From Alcanivoracaceae bacterium (GTDB taxonomy: Bacteria; Pseudomonadota; Gammaproteobacteria; Pseudomonadales; Alcanivoracaceae), in the NCBI GenBank assembly GCA_029213045.1, contig JARGPN010000010.1:62001-126000 (forward strand): 64,000 nt of DNA, in the 5' to 3' direction. Made by a program: the position numbers and the translations under genes. Position 1 is the stretch's first letter, and every line of letters begins with the position of its first letter. The notes below the pieces were generated by a model. That model was not told the origin of the DNA, did no database searches, and saw only the letters and a program-made list of their open reading frames with translations. This document shows positions 44,864 to 56,273 of the stretch, one piece after another.

Positions 44864-45520
44864 ATGGAACTACAAAACCGAACATTGAAATTCCGCGATT
44901 CCTATCGCGCAGCCATGCAGAAAAACTACAGCGGTTTTCTCCATGCGGGGTTTGTGTTTGGGGTCGGCATAACACTCATGCTGCTGTGTTTCTCACATAT
45001 CAAAGGGCTTAGTTTTTGGGAGCTATTATTTATTCCCGCCGCGGTCCTTCTCGCCAATGTCGGCGAATACGTGGCTCACAAAGAGCTCGGCCACAAGAAA
45101 CGCAAATTTGCCAAGTTATTTTATTCACGACACACCGGCGATCATCATAGCTTCTTCAATCATGTGAATTATCAGGTTGACGTAGTGCGGGACCTACGCG
45201 TCGTACTATTTCCCGCCCTGCTGCTGGTCGCGGTGACTGCTGGCGCGGCAGCACCTATGGGCTGGATAATTGGCAAAGTAGTCTCCCCAAATGCTGGATG
45301 GCTTTTTGCAGGAACCTTGCTGTGTAGCTATTTGTTCTACGAGTTTATTCATTTGTGTGATCACTTGCCCGAACACTACGCGATAACACGGTGGCCGCTC
45401 ATCAAGCAGTTGCGCGAACACCATCGCATGCATCACGATCCTGCCAACGCAACACTCTCTAACTTTAATGTAACCTTGCCCATTACGGATTGGATGCTGG
45501 GAACGTTAAATAAAAGATAA
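44864..45520 (+). CDS. Fatty acid hydroxylase-superfamily protein (2)
   Basis: The 218-residue membrane protein has the compact fatty acid hydroxylase layout, with His clusters HKELGHKK, HTGDHHSFF, HLCDHLPEHY and EHHRMHHDP. It differs from the preceding gene product in His spacing, so the two are not recent duplicates. The 32-bp gap suggests one operon. The substrate is unknown. Confidence 0.85.
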   Translation: MELQNRTLKFRDSYRAAMQKNYSGFLHAGFVFGVGITLMLLCFSHIKGLSFWELLFIPAAVLLANVGEYVAHKELGHKKRKFAKLFYSRHTGDHHSFFNHVNYQVDVVRDLRVVLFPALLLVAVTAGAAAPMGWIIGKVVSPNAGWLFAGTLLCSYLFYEFIHLCDHLPEHYAITRWPLIKQLREHHRMHHDPANATLSNFNVTLPITDWMLGTLNKR

Positions 45521-45549
45521 GGCACCGATCCCTTCGACGCCTTAAAACA

Positions 45550-46815
45550 TTACGCTGACCTTACGTAGGCAGGATGATTTTTACCTGGTTCGATAATCCC
45601 ACTCTTAGATTTATTTTTCATCGTACCCATTGCCCAGACTTGCGCTTTGCGACCACGCTCCTCCAGCAATTTCCTGCGCTTTTCGCTAAATCTTCCGCTG
45701 GTATACATAAGAAATCGCGGCCCAGCAGTAAGTAGCGGATACCAAGGTTTAATATTTGCTGGCAATCCCAAGCTGTCACGTTGCTCTTTGTTTAAGAACA
45801 AACTCGTGGTGCTCAAGTGTTGATGATAAAGCGTTTTCAACAGCAACTTATGCAACAACGGGTGTTTTTTCTGCCACGGGTATTTTCTAGAGAGCGGCTC
45901 TTCCGCCAGGGCTCTACCAAGCTCTTTACTTGTCCAATCAGGCTTGCTTTGCGTCATGTAGGTTTGATACAGCAACACCAAGCCGTCGCGCTCAGAATCC
46001 ACCAACCATTTTTCTTCAACACCCATTAACCAACTTGCGTATTTCCATAGGTGCATCACCGCGCGCGATTCTCGCTGCGTGACAGGGATGCCCATCGCCC
46101 GTACGCCCATGAGCATCACAACACCAAACGCCAAATAGGTTGCGACGGTATCGGTTTGGTTAACCGGCAGCCCCCATTGTTCGTTATCCCATTCTTCACG
46201 ATTTTGTAAATTCCGTCGCACCAGCGCGTGCACAAATCGTACATGTAAAGTTGTTTTGAATCCGTCGGCGAAACGCTCTAGTCCGTTGTGGTCGGTGCAG
46301 TCCATCCACCATTTTCCGGTTTCGGCAATGCGGCGCCCGGCGCCTTTGTTCAACGCACCGGTCAGCACTAGGGCTTGGTTAAACCCAGAAAGCAAGTAAC
46401 CCCCCATCAGAGCAAAATCGCGCAGAATAAAAGGACCGGCCAATCCAATGCGATGAGTGAAACGCACGCCCTCATCTAAAAGTGATTTATCTAGCCACGC
46501 AGGTTGTGTATCGATCATCGCAAAAAAATCGCGAAGCGGTTGCGGCGCGTCGGGCACTGCGTCGATACCGGACGCTAACGCGCGCTCAAACATGCCGCGC
46601 ATTTCGCTGACGCCCTCTTCGTACATCCAGTCGAGCAGCGTATCCATGGGCTGATCGCCGTCCCACAGCGCATCCACCAACGCTTCGTACTCCTCGCGGC
46701 TTGGAGACGGGTCTCGACCCAGTAACGCTCGCATCCACGCAGGCTTCGAAATAGTGGCTTTCTCGAAAGGTCGAACTCGGCGCGGAGCCTGACGGCGTGA
46801 AGTTGACATCAACAT
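45550..46815 (-). CDS. Oxygenase MpaB/rubber-oxygenase-family (DUF2236) protein
   Basis: The 421-residue protein matches the ER-bound oxygenase MpaB / Lcp catalytic domain family: LSGFNQALVLTGALNKGAGRR, TTLHVRFVHALVRR (with the conserved His) and NQTDTVATYLAFG. Lcp members are b-type heme proteins that cleave isoprenoid double bonds. The exact role here is unknown. Two ATGs (46815, 46809) follow a GGGGGG stretch. It is divergent from a TetR regulator, which probably controls it. Confidence 0.85.
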   Translation of the reverse strand: MLMSTSRRQAPRRVRPFEKATISKPAWMRALLGRDPSPSREEYEALVDALWDGDQPMDTLLDWMYEEGVSEMRGMFERALASGIDAVPDAPQPLRDFFAMIDTQPAWLDKSLLDEGVRFTHRIGLAGPFILRDFALMGGYLLSGFNQALVLTGALNKGAGRRIAETGKWWMDCTDHNGLERFADGFKTTLHVRFVHALVRRNLQNREEWDNEQWGLPVNQTDTVATYLAFGVVMLMGVRAMGIPVTQRESRAVMHLWKYASWLMGVEEKWLVDSERDGLVLLYQTYMTQSKPDWTSKELGRALAEEPLSRKYPWQKKHPLLHKLLLKTLYHQHLSTTSLFLNKEQRDSLGLPANIKPWYPLLTAGPRFLMYTSGRFSEKRRKLLEERGRKAQVWAMGTMKNKSKSGIIEPGKNHPAYVRSA

Positions 46816-46852
46816 TCCCCCCTTTGGGAATTTAGGTCTTGAGGCATCTGTA

Positions 46853-46889
46853 CGTTATTGCGAATATGTACTCGCATTCAACTCGCATT
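46853..46889. promoter_or_regulatory. Candidate TetR operator region
   Basis: ACTCGCATT is repeated directly with an 11-bp period (46870 and 46881), and TTGCGAATA precedes it in near-inverted orientation. It lies mid-way in the 124-bp divergent gap. Confidence 0.35.
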
Positions 46890-46939
46890 TTATCTATTCC
46901 GAAATTTGTCTATCCCCAAACAAGCCCCATGAGAATGCC

Positions 46940-47536
46940 ATGCGCAAAGTCCCGAAACAGCAACGCTCACGACAAATGGTAGAAACGCTGATTGACGCCA
47001 CAGCAACGGTATTGGCGGAGCGAGGCCTCGACAACACCACGACCAATCATATCGCTGAATTGGCCGGCGTCAGTGTTGGCTCCTTATATCAATACTTTCC
47101 CGACAAAGACTCCCTGATCGAAGCACTCTTAGAACGCATGGTTAGCGACCTACAACGCGCGTTCAATGTGCAATTGCAGCAACATAGCTTAGGGGAATTG
47201 GATTTAGAAAATGTCGCGCGTATATCTATCAGCATCGGCTTAGGCACCTTGCGCGCCAATCCGCTGTACTTAGAACTGATGCAAAACTGGCATCGCCTGC
47301 CGGTAATGACACCCCTGGATAAACTTGAACAGTATATGTTGACCGTTGCGCGGCTTTATTTCCTGCAACACTTTCAAAGCTATCCCATCACTGATTTGCA
47401 AGCAAAGCTATACGTACTGATTAACAGCACGCTATTTACATTAGCGCGCTACCTCAGCCAGTCGAACACAATGTTAAAAGAAACCGAAATCGTGGATGCC
47501 CTAGTCACCATGATTCGCAACACCCTAACGCCGTAA
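46940..47536 (+). CDS. TetR/AcrR-family transcriptional regulator
   Basis: The 198-residue protein has an N-terminal TetR HTH (TTNHIAELAGVSVGSLYQYFPDKDSLIEALLERM) preceded by RSRQMVETLIDATATVLAERG. The C-terminal ligand domain is not assignable. It is divergent from the MpaB-like gene with 124 bp between, so local regulation is likely. Confidence 0.9.
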   Translation: MRKVPKQQRSRQMVETLIDATATVLAERGLDNTTTNHIAELAGVSVGSLYQYFPDKDSLIEALLERMVSDLQRAFNVQLQQHSLGELDLENVARISISIGLGTLRANPLYLELMQNWHRLPVMTPLDKLEQYMLTVARLYFLQHFQSYPITDLQAKLYVLINSTLFTLARYLSQSNTMLKETEIVDALVTMIRNTLTP

Positions 47537-47550
47537 GAACAAGCTAATCC

Positions 47551-47900
47551 ATGTGGGAGCGTGCTTGCCCGCGATTGGGACTCAATCTAAGGCCGTATCG
47601 CTTGCAGGCAAGCTCCCACAAAAACATAGACACATTTACTGCCCATGAAAGCATCTCAATGCGGCATCGCACCCAGAGAAATGCAACACACACCAAACCC
47701 CCTCAACCCATGTGGGAGCTTGCCTGCAAGCGATTGGGCCTCGATTGAAGGGAGCATCGCTTGCGGGCAAGCTGCCACAAAAACATAGAGACATTTGCGG
47801 CCAGTGATTGCATCTCAATGCGGTACCGCGCGCAGCGAAAAAACAAAACATACCAACCCACCTCAGCCCATGTGGGAGCTTGCCTGCAAGCGATTGGGCC
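47551..47900. repeat. REP cluster within a ~160-bp tandem repeat
   Basis: Five Pseudomonas-type REP units are present: forward at 47552, 47711 and 47871, reverse at 47596-47620 and 47753-47779. The core is GTGGGAGCTTGCCTGCAAGC. The pairs lie in a larger unit repeated in tandem with periods of 159 and 160 bp; unit 2 also repeats the non-REP spacer (ACATAGA.ACATTT, ATCTCAATGCGG). The third unit is cut after the first REP. It lies between a TetR gene and acnA. No coding capacity is seen in this 485-bp gap. Confidence 0.9.
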
Positions 47901-48021
47901 ATGATTAACCGTATACCGCCTGTTACACCCCAACGGTTCATCCACACGCTCACTAGGAGTAGTATCGAAACCAGTATCGATCGAGTTCAGCACTAAAAAC
48001 GCATGCACAAGGAGATACCAC

Positions 48022-50763
<2,742 letters not shown>

Positions 50764-50828
50764 TTAACAACCGTTAGATCGACCTATGCCGGTGCGGTTA
50801 CTTTGGCCGACGGCGTTTTTTATAAGGT

Positions 50829-50966
50829 CGTATCGCTTGCAGGCAAGCTCCCACATGGACACAAAACCGTCGTGTGAGGGCCTGCCTACTTGCCCCATCC
50901 ACGACAGCAATACACGGTAGCCTCGGTTCTCTCTCTTTATGTGTGAGCTTGCCTGCAAGCGATTCA
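50829..50966. repeat. REP pair downstream of acnA
   Basis: A reverse REP unit at 50831-50855 and a forward unit at 50940-50966 lie in the gap after acnA, with a degenerate copy between (near 50870). They belong to the same family as the cluster upstream of acnA. Confidence 0.85.
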
Positions 50967-50985
50967 GCCTTTGCAAGTATCGCTA

Positions 50986-51390
50986 CTACGCCACATGATC
51001 CCCATTAGTCGGCAAGAACGGTTCCCTCAATGTCTCGGCAAAACGACGACACGCATCTGTCCACGTAAAAATACCAGCCAATCGTTGGTGGTGAATCACA
51101 ACCACCACCGAGCAATGCTCACGGGCCATCATCTCCAACACGTTGTCAGCGCGTTCTTGCGCGTCAACACAGCGCACTGATTCAAGCAAATCGCCAAGCG
51201 CACCGTCGTAGCCATTGGAGAGGTGATCGAAATGCACTACCCCAACAATTTCGTTGCTGCCGCGCGTAACAGGAAGATGGTGAACGTTATGATCTTGCAT
51301 AAACCGTCGCGCTTCGACGGCAGGCGTTTCCGCGTCGAGATGCCAAGGAAACGCGGTCATCAACGCACTGACATGGGGAATCCGTTTCAT
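50986..51390 (-). CDS. Tandem CBS-domain protein
   Basis: The 134-residue protein consists of two CBS motifs (ETPAVEARRFMQDHNVHHLPV with VGVVHFDHL, then DNVLEMMAREHCSVVVVIHHQRLAGIFTWTD). CBS pairs bind adenine nucleotides and sense energy state or act as modules for other proteins. GGAGG four bases before selects ATG 51390 over the longer frame. No partner is adjacent. Confidence 0.85.
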   Translation of the reverse strand: MKRIPHVSALMTAFPWHLDAETPAVEARRFMQDHNVHHLPVTRGSNEIVGVVHFDHLSNGYDGALGDLLESVRCVDAQERADNVLEMMAREHCSVVVVIHHQRLAGIFTWTDACRRFAETLREPFLPTNGDHVA

Positions 51391-51596
51391 ATTACCTCCT
51401 CGCAAGCCCCGTACCCGCGCCACTGGCCAATACTTGCGTTGGGGCTGCGTCTTTCAGTCTACGCCTGTCCCAGTGAGCAGTCTTCTCACGCCTTTCTACA
51501 GCCATCCGCATCAATTTACGGGTCTTATTTCGGGGAAACTAGACGGTCTGGTAGACTAGGTGCCCCGTTTTGCTGGATAGTCTCGGAACCCAGAAA

Positions 51597-51875
51597 ATGC
51601 GTTGCTATTTGATGCTGACATTACTGACGATTTTAGCGCCGCTGACGATCAATGCCTCAGCGAATGACGCGACGAAAAAAAGCAACAATGAGCTGTTGCT
51701 TGATGAGCAACGCGACGCAGAAGCTCGGCGCCAGCAAGAATTAAAATCGCGACTCGATGCGTTGCAACAACAAGAAAGCACCATACGCAACATCAGCGAC
51801 AAGCAAGCTGACTATATCGAAAAGTTAAAGGCACAAATTGATGCCTTACAGGCTGAAGGAGCCGAAAACCAATGA
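51597..51875 (+). CDS. Small secreted coiled-coil protein
   Basis: The 92-residue protein has a signal peptide (cleavage near INASANDATK) and then a charged coiled coil with heptads (DEQRDAEARRQQELKSRLD). No domain is recognised. GGAAC precedes the ATG; a second ATG at 51612 is in frame. It lies 49 bases before the GNAT gene. Confidence 0.65.
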   Translation: MRCYLMLTLLTILAPLTINASANDATKKSNNELLLDEQRDAEARRQQELKSRLDALQQQESTIRNISDKQADYIEKLKAQIDALQAEGAENQ

Positions 51876-51924
51876 GCGGTAAAAAAAGGTTTCCGATTGC
51901 CCTACGCCCTGTGAGCGAAAGCTG

Positions 51925-52572
51925 ATGCTCGGCAAAATTTTACGCGGCTTACGTGGCAGAACCGAGAGCGCCAGCGACGATATTCCTGTCATTACAGACG
52001 TTGCGGAAAATACTCCCGCTGACAAGCCGTTTACGCCAAAGCCGTTTGCGGCAAAATCAGCACCGAAGAAACAGGCCGCGAGCGAATCACCTGCGGCACT
52101 GCCAGGCTTGCCGTTTATGATTCGACCGCTAGAACAAGGCGATCTACCGGCTCTTGCTGATGTATTTGTCAGTGCGATTGACGGACTCACCACACGCGAT
52201 TACGACGAATCACAGCGGCAGGCTTGGCAGCAAAAAAGTAATGCGGCGAATTTTTTATCCGAACTCAGCGAAGGCGTGACGATCATTGCTGAGCACCACG
52301 ACACGCCTATTGCCTTTGCACAGCTACATCCAAAAACGTATTTCCGGATGATGTACGTACACCCTGAGTGGGCGGGCTTAGGCATCGCGACGCTGATGTA
52401 TCAATATTTAGAAGATGAAGCGCGCATTATCGGCAGCGAGCATCTAGAGACCCATGCCAGCGATACCGCCCGCCGGTTTTTTGAAAGCGTCGGATTTAAA
52501 GTACAAGAAGAAGAAAACGTAGACGTGAACGGCGTTTCGTTACACCGCACTCGGATGTGTAAAAAGCTCTAG
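51925..52572 (+). CDS. GNAT-family N-acetyltransferase
   Basis: This 215-residue protein has an N-terminal region of about 60 residues, rich in Lys, Pro and Ala, then a GNAT domain (MIRPLEQGDLPALADVF to VHPEWAGLGIATLMYQYLEDEA, with the GxGxA-type acetyl-CoA loop GLGIAT) and the C-terminal RRFFESVGFKVQE. The acceptor substrate is unknown. Its genome context gives no clue. Confidence 0.82.
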   Translation: MLGKILRGLRGRTESASDDIPVITDVAENTPADKPFTPKPFAAKSAPKKQAASESPAALPGLPFMIRPLEQGDLPALADVFVSAIDGLTTRDYDESQRQAWQQKSNAANFLSELSEGVTIIAEHHDTPIAFAQLHPKTYFRMMYVHPEWAGLGIATLMYQYLEDEARIIGSEHLETHASDTARRFFESVGFKVQEEENVDVNGVSLHRTRMCKKL

Positions 52573-52628
52573 CCAAGACTAGACGAACTACGATGCTATT
52601 TTGAATCGCAGTAGTCTTGATCGAATGC

Positions 52629-52835
52629 CCTATCGCTTGCAGGCAAGCTCCTACATAAAGCGAAACCACTAAAGCAAGGTGGGAGCCTGCCCGCAAGCGA
52701 TACTGCCCCAACCAAACCTTCAACCCTCGCAAGCAACGCCCTACATCAAAAAAAACCACCGAACCAATGTGGGAGCTTGCCTGCAAGCGATACTGCCTTA
52801 ATCAAAACCCCATCGCGTGCAAGCCAGCTCAGACC
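52629..52835. repeat. REP cluster (third)
   Basis: Clear units lie at 52631-52655 (reverse), 52678-52704 (forward) and 52768-52797 (forward). Degenerate reverse ones lie at about 52731-52746 and 52811-52835. They fill the gap between convergent GNAT and OsmC genes. Confidence 0.85.
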
Positions 52836-52856
52836 GCCTACAACGCTCCAGAGCTT

Positions 52857-53243
52857 TTATATCCATTTAGTGTCTATCTGCATGCTTCTCTTTACGGTTT
52901 TCGTGACCGGTGTCTTTTCTGCGATTTCCATTAGGCGACGCAACTGCTCATCAGGCATGGAAGCACCCACGGATATTTCCCTTTGAACGAACTCCGCACC
53001 GCTATCATCACGAAAAAAATGAGCTTTTACTGTGACGGCGCCCAGCTCCCATTCTTTTCTTTGCGCGTACATTCTGAGCGTTATACCAGTGCAAGATGCT
53101 AACCCTGCAAGCAACAATTCATACGGGTTTGCCCCTTGATCTGCTCCACCCATAGAGACCGGCTCATCACTTGCGAATCGATGGGTTCTCGCCTCGATCA
53201 ACTGAGTGTACCCCGTCTCACTCCGCGCAATAACCGTTGCCAT
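52857..53243 (-). CDS. OsmC-family peroxiredoxin-like protein
   Basis: This 128-residue protein matches OsmC/YhfA: GANPYELLLAGLASCTGITLRMYA holds the peroxidatic-type Cys51, and MEIAEKTPVTKTV is the usual site of the second Cys, here Thr111. The redox mechanism may thus be one-Cys, or the protein may not be a peroxidase. AAGGAGG four bases before the ATG supports the start. Confidence 0.87.
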   Translation of the reverse strand: MATVIARSETGYTQLIEARTHRFASDEPVSMGGADQGANPYELLLAGLASCTGITLRMYAQRKEWELGAVTVKAHFFRDDSGAEFVQREISVGASMPDEQLRRLMEIAEKTPVTKTVKRSMQIDTKWI

Positions 53244-53448
53244 AAAGCCTCCTTGTAAATAAAAAGTGACTAAAATTTAGAGCAACAGAAACGTTGGCGT
53301 TACCCTAATACCGAAAATGCACTATCCATTTATGCGCTTATTTAAAAGAAGCATCAAATTGTTCTTCAATTCACGCTACACTGATTAAACATTGACCCTG
53401 CGCTTAACGAGTAACGTTGTATTTCCGGAAGCTAAACAAGGAGCGACT

Positions 53449-54420
53449 GTGTCCAACCTCAGTAAGGATTCTGAAACCCTTATTTGCCAAAGCCAATGCG
53501 GCGATATAAAACGTCCTGCGTCAGCGTTTATCGCTCTGCCTGGCCGCCAATCCACACTGGGAACCGGCCTCACCATTTCTCGCGTACTTCCCAACGCCAA
53601 GCTCCGCATGGTCGGCCCCTGGTGTTTCTTGGACCATATCGGACCAGTCACTTTTTCACCGACGGATATGATCGATGTGGCGCCGCATCCACATATTGGG
53701 CTGCAAACGGCGACATGGATGATCGACGGCGAATTGCTGCACAAAGATAGCCTCGGCTACACCCAAGTGATCCGCCCCGGACAACTAAACTTAATGACCG
53801 CTGGGCATGGCATAAGCCACTCAGAGGAAAGCCCAGAAGGACGTAGCCCGAACGTTCACGGCGTGCAATTTTGGATCGCATTACCGAAACAAAAAAAAGA
53901 TATCGCTGCAGAATTTGAACATTTTCCACAACTCCCCATGCGTCAATATAGCCGAAGCTTCTTTACACTATTTATCGGCGAACACGATGGTATGGAGTCA
54001 CCAGCAACAGCGCATTCGCCGATACTCGGTGCCGAAATCGTGTCACCGGATGCCGATGCGTTCGCACTTCCTTTAGAGACTTCTTTCGAATACGCACTCA
54101 TGGTCATCGCGGGCGAAGCAGAGCTCGATATCGACGGCGAGACAAACGCGCTTGTGCCCAACAGCCTCTATTACCTTGGCGGCTCACGGGACCAGCTTAT
54201 GCTGAAAACGAAAGACAATACGCGCGTCATGCTGATTGGCGGAGAGCCGTTTGCTGAACCCGTTTCACTGTGGTGGAATTTTGTTGGCCACAGCAATGAA
54301 GATATTCATCAGGCCAAGCAGGATTGGGAAAACAACGATCGTTTTGGTGAAGTAAAAGCCTACACAAAAGGCACTCGCCTCAGTGCGCCGGAATTAGCGC
54401 CGACAACACGCATGCGTTAA
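53449..54420 (+). CDS. Pirin-family protein
   Basis: The 323-residue bicupin has the pirin signature: PHPHIGLQTATWMIDGELLH and TAGHGISHSEESP, giving the His/Glu metal site. Pirins can oxidise flavonols or regulate other proteins; the role here is unknown. GTG at 53449, preceded by AAGGAG at five bases, is chosen over a TTG 57 bases upstream. A terminator follows. Confidence 0.88.
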   Translation: MSNLSKDSETLICQSQCGDIKRPASAFIALPGRQSTLGTGLTISRVLPNAKLRMVGPWCFLDHIGPVTFSPTDMIDVAPHPHIGLQTATWMIDGELLHKDSLGYTQVIRPGQLNLMTAGHGISHSEESPEGRSPNVHGVQFWIALPKQKKDIAAEFEHFPQLPMRQYSRSFFTLFIGEHDGMESPATAHSPILGAEIVSPDADAFALPLETSFEYALMVIAGEAELDIDGETNALVPNSLYYLGGSRDQLMLKTKDNTRVMLIGGEPFAEPVSLWWNFVGHSNEDIHQAKQDWENNDRFGEVKAYTKGTRLSAPELAPTTRMR

Positions 54421-54432
54421 CGGCTAAACAAA

Positions 54433-54460
54433 AAAGCCACCGTTATGACACGGTGGCTTT
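54433..54460. terminator. Bidirectional terminator after the pirin gene
   Basis: AAAGCCACCGT-TATGAC-ACGGTGGCTTT is an 11-bp perfect stem with A and T ends, between the convergent pirin and TRAP genes. Confidence 0.9.
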
Positions 54461-54489
54461 CTGTATCCAAATCAAGACTTCATTGCGCC

Positions 54490-55782
54490 TCAATCACGCA
54501 CTAGGAAAAGACTTAACTCCGGCACATAGGTAATCAGCATCAACACCGCCAGCAACACCAACACAAACGGTATCGTTGCGCTGAATAATTCAGTCACGGA
54601 TTTCTTGAAGCGATAGCTAGCGATAAATAAGTTCATGCCCACCGGCGGTGTGATGTAACCGATTTGCATGTTGGCGACGAAGATAATGCCAAGATGGACA
54701 GGGTCCACGCCGTAGCGGAGTGCCACCGGCAAGATCAGCGGCACCATAATCACCAACGCGGCGAAGATATCCAGCAGTGCGCCAAGCACCAACAGCACAA
54801 TATTCAATAACAATAAGAAAGCGAGCTTGCTCTCCACATGGGTTTGAATAAAGGCGAACAATTTCTCGGGGACGCTGGCATAAACGAGATAATCGGTGAA
54901 TGCCAAGGCGACCGCTAAAATCAGTAAAATGCCGCCCACCATGACCATGGATTCACGCATGATGCCGGGCAAGCGCTTTAACGAAATTTCACGATACAAG
55001 AAGACTTCTACGATCAGCACATATAACGCTGTGACGGCTGCGGCTTCGCTCACCACGAGGAACCCGGAGAAGATGCCACCCAACACGACAAATGGCAGCG
55101 GCAACTCCCAGCGAGCCTCCCACAAAGCGCTACGCAGCTCAGCGAACTCAAAAGGCTGCTTTGGCACCGGATCTTTGCGCATGGCCCACAAACACCATAG
55201 GTACATGGCAACAATCATAATTAGCGCAGGCACTAACCCGGCCAAATACAAATCGACAATATCGACTTGCGGCATATCCAGTTGTTGCGACATTTGCTGC
55301 GCAATAATGCCGTAAATCAGTAGCGGCACTGACGGCACAATTAGCAAACCCAAGCTACCTGCAGAGGTCATTAAGCCGAGGTTAAACCGTTCCGCATAAC
55401 CTGCCTTGGCCAAGGCGGGTAACAGCAAAGCACCCAACGCAACGATGGTGACACCACTGCCGCCCGTCAGCGCCGTGAAAAATGCACACGCCACTAGCGC
55501 GACAAACGCCATACCACCAGGCATCCAGCCCAATGCCGCCTGACTTAACCGCATCATACGATCTGCAGTTTTCGATTCGCTTAACAAAAATCCGGCAAAG
55601 GTAAATAACGGCAGCGCCATCAACACCACGGAATTCGCCAGCTGATAAATATCGATATGCAGCACAGCCAGTTCGGTTTCCAACGTATAAAAACCAAGCC
55701 CCGCCGCACCGAGAATAATAGCGAACAACGGCGCACCTAAAAGCGCCAGAACAACAAGGAGAATAATGCCCGCCACAATCAT
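54490..55782 (-). CDS. TRAP transporter large permease (DctM type)
   Basis: This 430-residue integral membrane protein has about 12 hydrophobic segments and typical DctM segments (PLFTFAGFLLSESKTADRMM, LDIFAALVIMVPLILPVALRYGVDP, MQIGYITPPVGMNLFIAS). It drives substrate import with a sodium or proton gradient. Its start overlaps the small permease stop (ATGA). It is the last gene of the operon tatT, binding protein, small permease, large permease. Confidence 0.92.
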   Translation of the reverse strand: MIVAGIILLVVLALLGAPLFAIILGAAGLGFYTLETELAVLHIDIYQLANSVVLMALPLFTFAGFLLSESKTADRMMRLSQAALGWMPGGMAFVALVACAFFTALTGGSGVTIVALGALLLPALAKAGYAERFNLGLMTSAGSLGLLIVPSVPLLIYGIIAQQMSQQLDMPQVDIVDLYLAGLVPALIMIVAMYLWCLWAMRKDPVPKQPFEFAELRSALWEARWELPLPFVVLGGIFSGFLVVSEAAAVTALYVLIVEVFLYREISLKRLPGIMRESMVMVGGILLILAVALAFTDYLVYASVPEKLFAFIQTHVESKLAFLLLLNIVLLVLGALLDIFAALVIMVPLILPVALRYGVDPVHLGIIFVANMQIGYITPPVGMNLFIASYRFKKSVTELFSATIPFVLVLLAVLMLITYVPELSLFLVRD

Positions 55783-56273
55783 CCGTGTGGCTCCTGCATC
55801 GGCGGACGCCGATCAATTAGATCAAGGACTAACAAAATCGCGTAGCGGCCTGCGATCAAAGAAAAGCCAATTGGAATAATTGCCTGCAAAATCCAAGACG
55901 GAATGCCGGCAAACCCCATCGATCCGTATTCGATTTCGCCGTACACGAAAAAGGCCGAGTGCCACGCCACCAATCCACAGATACCTGTGGTAAAGGCGTC
56001 AACGAACACCGCAAGCCAACGGCGTAACTTAGGCGATAGATAATGTGATGCGATATCGATGCGAATATGTTCGTCACGGCGAGAGGCGATCATGGCACCG
56101 AGCAAGCCGATCCATAACACCGCGTTTTGTAAAAAAGGTTCTATCCAAACGAGACTCGTGCCAAAGAAATTGCGCAGAATAATTTGCAGCACCGCCATCA
56201 GCACCATAAACAAAAGGACGGCCACTATTAGGCCGTCCTCAAACCAATGCATCCAACGGATAACTTTTCTCAT
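55779..56273 (-). CDS. TRAP transporter small permease (DctQ type)
   Basis: The 164-residue protein has four hydrophobic segments and the DctQ pattern (LQIILRNFFGTSLVWIEPFLQ, IRIDIASHYLSPKLRRW). It completes the TRAP membrane unit. It overlaps genes on both sides by four bases, as expected for translational coupling. Confidence 0.9.
   Translation of the reverse strand: MRKVIRWMHWFEDGLIVAVLLFMVLMAVLQIILRNFFGTSLVWIEPFLQNAVLWIGLLGAMIASRRDEHIRIDIASHYLSPKLRRWLAVFVDAFTTGICGLVAWHSAFFVYGEIEYGSMGFAGIPSWILQAIIPIGFSLIAGRYAILLVLDLIDRRPPMQEPHG

Noticed and set aside
47551-47900. Possible CRISPR array
   Set aside because: The repeats are inverted palindromic REP units, the spacers themselves are repeated, there are only two to three units and no cas genes.
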